64,000 nt of DNA from Thinopyrum elongatum (Eukaryota; Streptophyta; Magnoliopsida; Poales; Poaceae). The stretch spans positions 72,596,535 to 72,660,534 of the forward strand of contig CM022303.1 of assembly GCA_011799875.1 (NCBI GenBank), read 5' to 3'. The notes below the pieces were generated by a model. That model was not told the DNA's origin, did not search any database, and saw only the letters and a list, made by a program, of their open reading frames with translations. This document shows positions 11,955-22,851 of the stretch, piece by piece. How positions within the stretch are numbered: the first letter of the stretch is position 1; each line of letters starts with the position of its first letter. The translations under genes were made by a program, and so were the position numbers.

Positions 11955-12049
11955 CATATATATATATATATATATATATAGGGTGGGACTATTTAGAAAC
12001 CCCCCTCTAGAGTTTCTAAATAAGCTTATTTAGGAACCACCCCCTCCTA

Positions 12050-13350
12050 ACATTTTTCTTTTCCCGAAGGGAGCGAGCGAGGGAGCGAGCGGCGCGGTAG
12101 CGACGCGAGGGAGCGAGCGAGCTCGGGTCTGCAGGCCATGGCCCGAACCCGCCGCCGCGCACTGCCACCTAACCCGGCGGCCTCGCTCGCGACCAACCAT
12201 GGTCGCCTGCTGGATAAAAAGCGCTGGAAAAGAAAACAAAATCCCCAAATCCAGCACCATCGCCACCCATCTCCTTCCTCGCCACCACTCTCTCTTCCCT
12301 CTACATGCTAGGCGCGCCACCGCCCATCCTCTCACCCCACGTCCCCACCGCCTACCGCCATAGCCCCGCACCACCGCCCAACCCGACGGCCGTGGTATTT
12401 GGCCACCTCAAGCACTGCTACCCCGGCGAGCAGGGCAGCCACAACTCCTCCCTGAGCACATCGACCCCGTTGCTCGCCTTGGCACTCCTGCCATCCTCGG
12501 TCTTCCCAATGGCCCAGGAGGTGGGCGCCATGGATTCCGGCAACAGGCCTCGCTGGGCGCCCCGTGCCTTCCCTCTCCTCGCCTCCTTCCTCATCGGGCA
12601 GCCATCCATGGGATTCTAAGGTCCCCGCCATCGATTGGATCCAGCGGAGGCTCGCGGGATCCAGTGGAGGCCCTGCGCCCTGCGGCACACCTCCCCCTTT
12701 CCAGTCGACGGCCACGGCCACATCTCCAGTGCCTCTTCACCGGCCAACGAGAAAAGCACCTGTCGTTCCCCTCCTTTCCTTGTGTAGGTGCTGGTCGCGG
12801 TTACCCATGGCTGTTGCAGCAGTTACCAGATAGGTGGGCGGGAGGGGGCCTGTTGGGTGGCGCACATGGGGGAGGTTGCTGGTGGCGGCACACCGACGGG
12901 GTGGGCCGGGGTGGCGCACCGGCAGCCATCGTCGCCAGGGACTCAGCGCCGGCTCTCCCGCCCGGAAACAACATCACCTCCTCTACTCCACCCATCTCTT
13001 CCTCTGCCATCGGCCGGGGTGACCTGATTCATGGCTAGCACGGCCGGATCTACTCTAACGCAGCTCGTCTGATCCACCAGTGCTCTCCTCCACGTCATGC
13101 GCCACCCGTCGCGAGCCATCAACGTCGGCTTCGCCGACCACGGGCTCCCCTGCATCATCCCCCCACATCGCCTTCGACCAGGGACTCATCCCCTGCGCCG
13201 GATCCGCCGCCCACCAGTGCCTCCAGGATTGGCCGGCGCCGCCTCGCCCTCCGCCTCCAATGAGGCCTACTCCTCTGGCTTCCGGCTCAAGCAGCGATTA
13301 ATTTTGCTAAACAAAACCATGGTTGCCTTCGGGTGCGTGGGGTTGCAGAG
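12050..13350. other. GC-rich cargo of the inverted-repeat element
   Basis: About 1.3 kb of GC-rich DNA bordered by AT-rich DNA. Open frames exist on both strands in several phases, which is what GC-rich DNA gives by chance, and I see no domain in any. It could be a captured promoter or first-exon region of a host gene, because first exons and 5' regions of grass genes often have this composition. Confidence 0.4.
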
Positions 13351-13359
13351 TTAGTGAGC

Positions 13360-14060
13360 TAAAACTGTAGCAGTTGACTTGTGCTTAGATTGGCAGTTGA
13401 CTTATGTTACTGTAGCCGTTAGTTTCTTTAGAATTTACTATCATTTTTAGGTGGAGCAGTTAATCCATGATACTGTAGCAGTTAACTATTAAAAAGGTGA
13501 AAAAGCTTTTACTTAAGTAAACAGGGAAGTTAGTTTTTTGTGACGTGTCAGTTAAGTGCACGAAGTGCAACACTTTAGTGTTTCAAAACTATAACAGTAT
13601 AACAATGCTTTTTTATACTGTTAGTCCAATTTTTATTGCATATGGCAGTTAAGTGGGCGAGTTGTGGAAGTTAACTTGAACACTTAACTGCCATGCGCAC
13701 TCGAGCAGTTAGCGTGACCTTGCAAAAAAAAAAGAACGAAAGAAAAAAAGTTGATATCTTCAGTCAAGCTGTTCACTAGTTCTTAACTGCCGCAGTCCCG
13801 GCAGTTAGCTATTTCAGGCCCCGCAGTTGGAGTGACCCAGGGAAAATAAAAAAAAATAAAAAAAAAATAGTACCTTCAGTCCTGCAGTTAACTTGTTGTT
13901 AACTGCCGCAATCCCCGACAGTTAGCTATTTCAATACCGGCAGTTAGCTTGATCCGGGAAAAACCAGGAAAAAAAAGTGTCTTAAGTCACGGCAGTTAGC
14001 TTGGTCGTCATATGTCAGTTAGCTATTCTGGTCGGGCAGTTAGCATGTACTGTAGCAGTT
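13360..14060. repeat. Interspersed CAGTTAG/CAGTTAA repeats
   Basis: The core GCAGTTA occurs many times on the plus strand at irregular spacing, often as GGCAGTTAGCTATTTCA. The stretch is not a strict tandem array and holds poly(A) runs such as AAAATAAAAAAAA. Confidence 0.7.
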
Positions 14061-14540
14061 CGGGAAAAAATGACAAAAAAGTCGTTAGTTTTTTGAAAAC
14101 TACTCTTAAACCGTGGCGAATCTGAAAATGAGTTCTATATACCAAAGTTCGGGCTAATCCATAGCTTTCCAATGGTGTATCATACGCATCGTTCCGACAA
14201 ACGGTTTGAAAATTTCTTTCACAAAAACACCAAAAATGCGTTTGAAGAATTTCTATTTTTTGAATTTTGTTTAAAAACTGTAAGGATTTTGGGAAAACAA
14301 TCAACATACAGAAGTTCCGCCTATTCGATAGCTATCCAACGGTATGTCATTTGCATCATTCTGATAAACGGTTCAAAAATTACGATAAAAAAAGATGCCA
14401 GAAAAAGTCCGCCCAGCAGTTAACTAGTATATGACGCATAATTAGCTTATCTGTTTTCGAGCAGTTAGGAACGGTTCCTGAATAGCTTATTTAGGAATGG
14501 GTTGCAGAATAGCTGGGATGTATATATATATATATATATA

Positions 14541-14913
14541 GTAATACTATCCATCACCCAGGATGCAGAATAAGCTATTCTTCACTCGAGGTAATCTTAC
14601 GATCGCTTCATAAATAAATTACGTTTGAAATACAAATAGTTACATTCATATCGATTCTCTACGTAAAATTTGGTATAAGAAAACAAAAATATAGGTTATA
14701 AGACCAGAAATATCGTATTTTATGTATGTTTTTACGTTCGTAATTTTACGGAACATAAAATATTTTTTACAGTGAGTATATATTTTCTTACGTTCTCTTT
14801 TTACGTATGAAATAAGAAAAAAATTACAAAACCTAAAAATACGGTGCATTGATGTCAAAATAGAGAGGGGGTGAAGAATAACTATTCCTCACCCAGGGTG
14901 ACGAATAGCGCGA

Positions 14914-14915
<2 letters not shown>
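14541..14915. mobile_element. (TA)n-flanked MITE, about 375 bp
   Basis: Starts GTAATACTATCCATCACCCA after (TA)n and ends GGGTGACGAATAGCGCGACC before a long (TA)n at 14916-14968. The terminal 45-50 bases are inverted repeats of each other (TATTCxTCACCCAGGGTG). It shares the (TA)n-NNN-CTATT layout with its 2.5-kb neighbour and so is probably a relative. Confidence 0.65.

Positions 14916-14968
<53 letters not shown>
14916..14968. repeat. (TA)n microsatellite
   Basis: About 26 TA units separating the MITE from the right copy of the 83-bp duplication. Confidence 0.95.
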
Positions 14969-14969
<1 letters not shown>

Positions 14970-14970
14970 C

Positions 14971-15053
14971 ACCTGAATATGATATATTTAATTGTGTGTG
15001 CATGAGATCTCTTTCACCTATGATGCACAGAAGGCTTAATTTTAAGTATTACC
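14971..15053. repeat. 83-bp direct repeat, right copy
   Basis: Counterpart of 11872-11954. After it the sequence runs on as TTCTAGCTAGG, presumably the original continuation before the insertions. Confidence 0.9.
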
Positions 15054-15296
15054 TTCTAGCTAGGAGTATATTAATTAGTATGGGAATTTCAACATATATA
15101 TTTTTCTATTAATTATTGTTAAACTTCTGTGGAAAAAATGAGACATGTGTAGACTTATATGACACTATGTGTCAAAGTATTAACCATATGAATGATTAAG
15201 CAAGAAATTAACTGAAGCAATGAACTCCTAGCACATATAGGAGATCAAACCCACTTGATATATACCTTAAGACACATACACATACACACCTCATGG

Positions 15297-15491
15297 AGCT
15301 GCGACCCGTAAGTACTCTCCGGCCAGAAGATCAAACATTCTGTCATGATTACATCTTATCCTCAGTAGTTCACCTCGTGAGTCAACAACTCGCTCATCAA
15401 CATGTGAGCTCACCGAGGTCATGTGGCAACAATATCTATTGGCTCCCTTGTGGTTATGGCCAAGACCCCACGGATGTGAGTGGCGGGCTGC
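15297..15491 (-). pseudogene. Possible minus-strand exon of an unrecognised gene
   Basis: On the minus strand a good splice acceptor (TATTATTTTGCAG) at about 15492 is followed by about 64 open codons to a stop near 15297. The product is not recognised. The plus strand has a competing splice-donor-like GTAAGTACT at 15308, so the strand is not certain. It lies in the candidate Helitron on the same strand as the element and the exons at 16141-17132. Confidence 0.25.
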
Positions 15492-16471
15492 AAAATAATA
15501 AAATGCATTAATACATATTGGAATATGAATCCCATTGTGTTGTTGAAGACGTGGATCACACAATATCCTTCTGATTTCATATATACTGCACTCAAAACCA
15601 TGACCAATTCCATACAGAAGTAGACGACAGCTCAGCTAAATAAATGCAGATATGGGGCAAAGTGAATAATAGCTAAACTGAATTCATGCAATGACACCAA
15701 GATAAAAAATGTGGAAGATAGTAATAAGGAGGAAACCTTTATAAACTGAACGGAGCATGCAACAATGCAGAGAAGCAGAATTACTTTAGTCTCATAACTG
15801 AACATTCAAAGAATACATGACTATCAGTACTTGGTTGATGCCCCTACCGCTTTAATTTGTACTCTCCATTGTCATCAGTTTATCTGAACTAAGCGGTCAT
15901 CAAGTAGATTCTGAGTTTTTAAATGGAAGACGGGCTCGCCTTCCCGTAAGAGACAATATGTCCATGGATTATCAAGTACCTAATTTCTGCTACTCAACAC
16001 CAGGTGAAGCTGCCAACGGCCACACCATCCGCCGCCGGCAGCTGGACATCCTGAAATATTTAATTAGCAATAGCATGGCTAGTCAACTACTCGTGTTATC
16101 CTCCTCCCTCGTCCTCCACTGCTTTCCTTCGTACTATCCATTATGATAATTTCATTACCCAAAACTGAACCAAGCTAACATCGATAGATTCTGCACAATT
16201 TGCTCTCAAAAATTTGGAGAGGCACTCTGCATGCCTATCGTTTTGTAGCCGGCCCGGGAAATCAAAAGCAGCAGCAGCATCAGTCTGCATGACAACCATC
16301 CGCACATGATGTCTTGTTGGTATCGACGAAGATCCTGAAATTACAAACCAGCAGAATCAAGTCGATAAACAAATGCAAATAGGTGTTAATGCAATAGGAA
16401 AAAAATTCCACTTACCCATGTCGTTGCACAGCACACACGATGTTAGACTTAATCCCTGTCCACCTATGTTT

Positions 16472-16612
16472 GTCCATGTAGGATAACTATACCTAGTCAG
16501 TTTGGAATAGGTCTAGGTTAGTAATATATACATGTAACCCCCCATGTAATCTATCATCAGAAAAAGCAATAAAGAGAAACAGTAGCCTCATGCCCCGGCT
16601 GCTTTCAGTCCA
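16472..16612 (+). mobile_element. Solo LTR of a TRIM-like element, with 5-bp target duplication
   Basis: The LTR runs from TGTAGGATAAC at 16477 to CTGCTTTCA at 16607, 131 bp, and is flanked on both sides by GTCCA (16472-16476 and 16608-16612). It holds a possible polyadenylation signal AATAAA at about 16569. TG..CA termini plus an exact 5-bp duplication make a solo LTR nearly certain; the short length suggests a TRIM. It is left by recombination between two LTRs of a once complete element. Confidence 0.8.
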
Positions 16613-16641
16613 TCGATTCGAGTTGTGTGTGTGTGTCTTGT

Positions 16642-17078
16642 TCTTGCCGAGAGGTTCCGCCGAGGGAGTCGTTTCGATCGTGGTGCAGCAGAAGCGGATC
16701 AGGATGCACATAGGTACGTCTATGTGGTTAGACGTACGTACATGAGCTAGGCGGAAAATCAATCAAGTTGCTTGCATGTGTGCTTACGATCTAGCTCTAA
16801 AAACCTACACACCTATCATGTGCATATCGAATTGCGTGAGATTAATCATGAGAAGGAATTAGAAGGGGTGGAGGGATTGGTCCTTACCCATGGTGATGGC
16901 GAATATCTGAAGAATGATTCATCTATCTCTTCCGAGAGTTTCCGCTGAGGGTGTCGATCTGATCATGGAGGCGATCTGGCTGCGCGTAGGTACATACGTC
17001 TCTGTGGTTAGACGTACGTGCATGAGCTAGGCAGAAAATCAATCGAGCTGCTTGCATGTGTGCTTACCATCTAGCTTT
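16642..17078. repeat. Tandem duplication of about 155 bp (16642-16797 and 16928-17078)
   Basis: Both copies carry GAGxGTTCCGC, then GTTAGACGTACGT, then CTTGCATGTGTGCTTAC. They diverge by about 15 percent by eye. The repeated block contains an exon end and the following splice-donor intron of the gene fragment described at 16141-17132. Confidence 0.75.
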
Positions 17079-17491
17079 GCACGTACATGTGTTGGGTTCA
17101 AGGAGCAGAATATAGGCACCTCTCCTCCCCATCGAGAGAAGAGAATAGAGAACGGGGGAGGGGGGTGCCGCCGGGGAGGACTTGCGAGATCGGGAGATTT
17201 AGCAGAATTATGAGATAAGTTTTTTTAGGGTAGAATCATTAGATATTAGGAAAGAGAGAGTCGTGAGAGGTAGGGAGAGATGCTCCGATCTACAAATCTT
17301 TTTTTTTACAATTTCTAATTCATCTAACGGACTCTCACAATTTCTAGGATTTTTTGTTTAATAACGCTGTAATGTTTAGAGAGTTATCGGAAGATCTACA
17401 CCGTAATAGTTCGGTCCCACCAGATAAACGGCTCCTAATTTCTAATTAATATGGTAATTTTTTGGGAGTCTGTAATTAGTATAGGTATAGA

Positions 17492-18118
17492 TAGATAGAT
17501 AGATTTCAACACATGTATGTACCTTCTATAGCACAGCTATCAAACAACTGCATCTTGGCTCCTTCCATCTGGAGCCGTTGCAGCTGCAGCCATCGAAGTT
17601 GCAGCCCAAACAAACACAGTCTTAGAACGGATCGAATCAATTGCACGTTTTTTCCTACAAAAAAAAGGATAACAAGTGCAGGCCATGCAAAATGAACACA
17701 GTGGCCGTGCATGTTCTTTCTGCGGTGTCGATGGAGAACATATAGTATAACGTAATCTTAAGGAGGCCACTGTGTTTTGTTTAATCTGCGGTTGCTATGC
17801 ACGCGAGGATCGCATCTCCCCACGACGAGATGGTAAACCAATGAGGCGCCACCTGCTCCTCCTGCCCTATATGGACCATGCTACTGCTGCTGCGTTTAGA
17901 TATTCTTGCTCTAGGTCTGTTTCTTCCATGGCTACTGCCCCAGCTTACTAGCTTTAACTCAAAAGTCGAGAAAGAGAGAGGTGGCTTCGGCCAAGTGGGG
18001 TGGTGGAGATAGATAGATAAGCTCGCGCAGGATGGATCGATTGCTGAGTCCAGATCGACCAATCTCCCGTGCGCACGAGCTTAGATACATAGACACGAGC
18101 GCCTCTCAGCTTCCCAAG
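17492..18118. other. Spacer without a recognised gene
   Basis: A GATA microsatellite lies at its start (17489-17504). The segment GCAGCCCAAACAAACACAG at about 17603-17622 resembles the end of a small DNA transposon, but I could not find its partner. The rest (17760-18110) shows nothing I can name. Confidence 0.5.
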
Positions 18119-18569
18119 TTTTTTTTTTTTTTTTTTTTTTGAGAAACCAACCTGCTCTATTTATATTAAGGAAATAAACACCACAGGTTTACAACCAGAT
18201 CCTTGAAAAGCATAAGAAATACACAAAAAACCAAGCCGTTCCATCATTTCCTTCGCCGACGGAGAGGCACCGGAGCTCGTCGTGGACCCCGGCAGAGACG
18301 AAACCGAGCAAGGAGATGTCGTCCACCATGCGGAGCTCACCAGGACCTCCGCCATAAAGTTTTTAGAGCCGCATGAGCCACCCGAGACGAACGGGATCTT
18401 GAAGCGATGAACGAACACCGGCAGCAGCAGACGACTTCCTCGTGCAACCTCACCTTCGCCGGAGAAGGGAAGAGACGCTGCACCTCACCGGAAAAAGACA
18501 AGAAGAACAAGCTCCAGCTTGACAAGGCCAGCAACCAGAGAGCTACCTCCAACAAACCAGGACCCAACC
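18119..18569 (-). mobile_element. Retroposon 3' end with poly(A), minus strand
   Basis: A poly(T) run at 18119-18140 precedes the complement of TATAAATAGAGCAGGTTGG. Upstream on the minus strand lies a GC-rich stretch, a layout like that of the retroposon at 9397-10514. The element is cut at 18569 by LARD-like element A, so only the 3' part is present. Confidence 0.5.
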
Positions 18570-21333
18570 TGTAACACCCCGAGAATCATGCTACAGTAAT
18601 CTCCCTCTAATGGTGGCCATATCATCATGATTACTATGCAAATTGCCACTTGATAAAAATCAAAGTCGAATTTAAATTTAAATTTCAACTCAAATTGTTA
18701 TTTCTTCAAATAGTAAAACAAAAATGTTGGTTGTGTTGCAAATAATCACTAAGTAATCCTCATGTATGAACCAACATCATTTGAATTATTAAAATGCACC
18801 TAACCCCCTTTTAAAACAGAGCCATCAACATCTAAATTAAACATTTTGATTTAAATAAATAGTTACGCCTTTCAAAATAAATTGGGACTTGGTGGGCGAG
18901 CTCAACACCTTGCCTACTATTTATGTGCCAAGTTTCATTTGCAAATAAATTCATTTAGTGTTGAAAAGAATTGGAAAACAGAGAGGAATAAATAGTAACA
19001 GAAAAGAAAAACAATAAGGTCTAAAAGAGCACTGTGCACTTTGGCCCTTTTAACAACAGAAGAAGACCCAGCCCAACTGGGGTCATCCCCAACCCCGCTA
19101 CAGGGGGCAGGGGGATCGTGGCCACCATCCACCGGCCATGGGCGCGCCATGCCGTGCGTGGCAGCCATCCGGCACACCCCCGGCGCCCTACAAAACACCG
19201 CCGTACCCGTCGATCGAACCCTAGCTGCACTCCCCCTCTTCCCCGCGCCGTTTACTCTCTGTCCACCACACGAACGAGCTCCACTGCGCGCCCCGCCGTC
19301 GATCCCGCGGCCACCTTCGTCCCTGCACCCCGCCAAGGTGTCCAGCAGCTCCGCTGTGATCTTCTTCGTCGTCCTCCCCTTCGAGCTCGAGCCGGAGAAC
19401 TCCACATCGACAGGATCGAGCTCTTCTTCCTCTTCGGTCGCCGGCACCACTTCGACGAATTGCACCGCCACTGCTGCTCCTAAGCTAACACCGAGCCCCC
19501 TTGTGCTCCTCGGTGAGCACCGCCTCCTTTCCCCTTTTCTCCCTCGGTCGCACATGTCTCCTAGCCGCTGCCCCACAAGGTTCGGCGCTGTCGTCCGCCA
19601 TGGCCGCGAGCTCGACCTAGCCGAGCTCGGCCAGGACCTGTCCGCCTCTCCGTGAGCTCTTCTGGACGAGGTCGCGCCTGCACGTGCCTCGCATTCCTGT
19701 ACGTGTTCGTGCTCGTCCACCCGTGCTCGTCGCTGCCGTCCCGCACTCGCCGTCGCCGCGTCTGGAGCTCCGCACCCGCGCCCATGGACCGTGCGCCTAC
19801 CGCGCCCACACGCGCCCGCCTCTGCGTCCATGTACGCGCGCCGCAACCACATCCGCTCGCTGCTGCTGCTACTCCCCGCTGCTGCTCCTCCTTGTTGTTG
19901 CTGCTGTACTGCTGATACTACTCTGCCGCCGCTGCACTCTGCTGCTGCTCCCCTACTACAGTAACATTCAGTTACTGTAGCAGTAGCTAGCTTTGCTGCT
20001 GCTACACTGTCTAACCCTCTGGACAGCCCCTAAACAGCGGCTAAACAACTGTTAAAATGAATAAAAATTATTTGGATAGAAAGTACACTTGACAAACTCC
20101 ATTTTATCCCATTGGAACAAATCCATTAGAGGCACGGATTAAATCCTATGAAAATGACAAAAGGCTATGTTCTGTTAATTGAAAAACAGAAGACAGAATT
20201 ACTGCAGTAGCACTTTTCAGACAAAGATTTGAATAAGCAAATGGACACTAACGTAGATGGACTTGACACTGTCATGTAGATCACAGCAAAGTGCTCAGAT
20301 TTGATATAAGGCACTAATTCATAGGATGTACAGAACACTAGTTACAGCCTCTGGAAAACAGCTAAGTGAAGTCTAAAAACCGAACAATTCTCAGACTTAG
20401 AAGAATTTCAGAGAATGCTAAAAAAACTTCGAAAATTCGTAGAAATTCATCCGTAGCTCAGATGGAAAAACTTTATACATCAAAGTTGATCAGAAAGACG
20501 AGACAAATCCGATGGTGGCCTCTGGATGGCTGTCACATGCCTCTAACACTGCAAACATGGAACCTTCCCCCTCCAGGTCACCTGTCCGATGGTTGCCAGA
20601 GCAGGGTATTTTCCCGCCCCGTCTGTAACGTGTAGCATTGCGTTAGATCACCCTTAGCGTAGCTTTTTGCCGTGTCATGCTTTGTGATTCCATCTGTATG
20701 TTGTGTATTTATTTGTTTCCTCCCTCTCTTCTCTCTGGTAGACTCCGAGACCGCTGATGATCCGGTGAATGGCTACTTCACCGTAGAAGACGCGTATCTG
20801 TCTGCAGAGCAACCAGGCAATCAAACCCCCCCTTGATCATTCCTATATCGCCAATTCCATTCTCTCTCGTGCTTGCATTAGATTTTACTACTGTAATTGA
20901 TTGCTCCTATTCTGATGCATAGCCTGTTTTTGTAACATGCACTTGTTACCTTACCTGCTTATCCTAAACTGCTTAGTATAGGTTGGTTAGTGATCCACTA
21001 GTGACCCCTCACTTTGTCTCAGTTGCCCCCGCTGGATTATCAGATGACTCAATCAACGTGATCGACGTCCAGAGCCCGACACATCACATCACAACCCCTT
21101 AATTGTACGACTCTGCAGGGTTACTATCGAGTGCCGAGGGTGATACCTCGTATAGCACTTCTAATGTTAACTTTGTAGTATAGCTAATCGGTCATGGTCA
21201 TCGAGGGTGATTCCTCCTTCACCACTCCCGATAATGACTCTGTCGTGCAACCCTTCAAGAGTGAACCATCGAGGGTGATTCCTCCTTAGTTCACCTTGTC
21301 GGTTACATCGAGTGGGAATCCATCGAGGGTGAT
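18570..21333 (+). repeat. Element A, 5' LTR, first part
   Basis: Matches 48379-49640 and then 63335-64000. A GC-rich block (19030-19990) ends in CTG-rich DNA. A small coding-like stretch with DSETADDPVNGYFTVEDAY lies at 20741-20821, apparently between splice sites. The last 5 bases, GTGAT, are the target duplication of element B. Confidence 0.85.
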
Positions 21334-22851
21334 TGATGACCCACAAGTATATGGGATCAATGGTAGCATTTTCGATAAGTAAGAGTGTCGAATCCAACGA
21401 GGAGCAGAAGGAAATGACAAGCGGTTTTCAGCAAGGTAATGTCTGCAAGTACTGAAATTGTAAGTAGCAAAGTAGTTTGATAGCCAGATAATTTGTAACG
21501 AGCAAGTAACAATAGTAGTAACAAAAGTGCAGCAAGGTAGCCCAATCCTTTTGAGGCAAAGGACAGGCCAAAATGGTCTCTTATAATAAGCAAAGCGTTC
21601 TTGAGGGTACACGGGAATTTCATCTAGTCACTTTCATCATGTTGGTTTGATTCGTGTTCGCTACTTTGATAATTTGATATGTGGGTGGACCGGTGCTTAG
21701 GTGCTGTTCTTACTTGAACAAACCTCCTACTTATGATTAACCCCCTCGCAAGCATCCGCAACTACGAGAAAAGTATTAAGAATAAATTCTAACTATAGCA
21801 TTAAACTTTTGGATCCAATCGGTCCCTTACGGAATAGCGCATAAACTAGGGTTTAAGCTTCTGTCACTCTCGCAACCCATCATCTAATAACTACTCCACA
21901 GTGCATTTCCTTAGGCCCAAATATGGTGAAGTGTCATGTAGTCGACGTTCACATGACACCACTAAGGGAATCACAACACACATACTATCAAAATATCGAA
22001 CACATATCAAGTTCACATGATTACTTGCAACATGATTTCTCCCGTGACCTTAAGAACAAAAGTAACTACTCACAAATGATAATCATGCTCAAGATCAGAG
22101 GGGTATTAAATAGCATATTGGATCTGAACATATAATCTTCCACCAAATAAACCATATAGTAATCAACTACAAGATGTAATCAACACTACTAGTCACCCAC
22201 AAGCACCAATCTATAGTTCCGGTACTAAGATTGAACACAATACATGAACTAGGGTTTGAGAGGAGATGGTGCTGTTGAAGATGTTGATGGAGATTGCCCT
22301 CCCCAAGATGGGAGAGTTGTTGGTGATGATGATGACGATGATTTCCCCCTCCGGGAGGGAAGTTTCCCCGGCGGGATCGCTCCGCCGGAGGGCAAAAGTG
22401 CTCCTGCCCAAGTTCCGCCTCGAGACGTCGGTGCTCCGTCCCGAAAGTCCTCTCTTGATTTTTTCTAGGTCAAAATGACTTATATACCAGAAGATTGGCA
22501 CCAGAGGTGGGCCGAGGGGAGCCCAACCCATCAGGGTGCGACTGGGCTCCCTGGCGCGCCCAGGTAGGTTGTGCCCACTTGGTGGGCCCCCTCTGGTACT
22601 TATTGGCTCCAATATTTCTCATTTATTCCATAAAAAATCCTCGTAAAGTTTCAGCTCATTTGGAGTTGTGCAGAATAGGTAGCCTGACGTAGCTTTTTCA
22701 GGTCCAGATTTCCAGCTGCCGGAATTCTCCCTCTTTGTGTGTACCTTGCGTATTATGAGAGAAAAGGCATTATAATTACTCCAAAAAGCATTATTATGCA
22801 TAAAAACATCATAAATAACAGTAGGAAAACATGATGCAAAATGACGTATCA
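21334..22851 (-). repeat. Element B, 3' LTR
   Basis: On the minus strand it starts TGATACGTCATTTTGC and ends GGGTCATCA. It is followed on the minus-strand 5' side by the polypurine tract (complement of ACTCCCCCAAGCTT at 22852-22865). Confidence 0.92.

Larger units (their letters stand above)
11956..14540. mobile_element. (TA)n-flanked inverted-repeat element, about 2.5 kb, with GC-rich cargo
   Basis: A (TA)n tract at 11956-11980 leads into GGGTGGGACTATTTAGAAAC. The other end, read in reverse from the (TA)n tract at 14521-14540, gives CATCCCAGCTATTCTGCAAC. The terminal 75-90 bases of both ends pair imperfectly (CTATT.., AAATAAGC.ATT.AGGAACC). Between them lie a GC-rich part (12050-13350) with no recognised protein and a stretch rich in CAGTTAG/CAGTTAA (13360-14060). 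Flanking by TA microsatellites recalls the Micron type of rice MITEs; the superfamily is unsure. Confidence 0.55.
16141..17132 (-). pseudogene. Intron-bearing gene fragment captured in the Helitron, product unknown
   Basis: Three minus-strand exons can be drawn. Exon 1 runs from ATG 17132 to a GTAAG donor at 17067. A middle exon spans about 16703-16416 and ends in a GTAAG donor. The last exon runs from a TTTCAG acceptor at 16335 through 63 open codons to TAA 16141-16143. The 81-base intron 16335-16415 has normal plant size and keeps phase. The middle exon is cut by a 131-bp solo LTR; skipping the LTR and one target copy restores an open frame, which argues that it was coding. Its acceptor is degenerate, and a tandem copy of exon plus flanking intron lies at 16928-17078. 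The last exon contains VRMVVMQTD and FDFPGRLQNDRHAECL. I do not recognise the family. Confidence 0.35.
10584..17491 (-). mobile_element. Candidate Helitron, 6.9 kb, with gene fragments
   Basis: Read on the minus strand, the element begins A|TCTATACCTATACTAATT at 17491 and ends at 10584 with a hairpin (10596-10611), an 8-base spacer, then CTAG|T. These are the three marks of a Helitron: a TC start, a CTRR end with a short GC-rich hairpin just before it, and insertion between A and T without target duplication. Both ends resemble grass Helitrons I know. No Rep/helicase frame is visible, so it would be non-autonomous. It contains an intron-bearing gene fragment on the same strand, a second coding-like fragment, two (TA)n-flanked elements and a solo LTR. 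The 5' end lies next to a GATA microsatellite, which makes the A|T flank there less telling. Confidence 0.65.

Noticed and set aside
17603..17622. Possible MITE end GCAGCCCAAACAAACACAG
   Set aside because: No matching inverted end or target duplication was found nearby, so it is mentioned only in the spacer entry.
18935..19852. 305-codon minus-strand open frame, repeated at 48718-49635
   Set aside because: It lies antisense in the GC-rich part of element A's LTR. Both copies stay open because they are copies of one LTR, and composition explains the length. No domain is visible.
22256..22478. Short acidic frames in element B LTRs, repeated at 33403-33625
   Set aside because: LTR sequence duplicated by retrotransposition, with GAT/GAC repeats giving Asp runs. 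No support as a gene.
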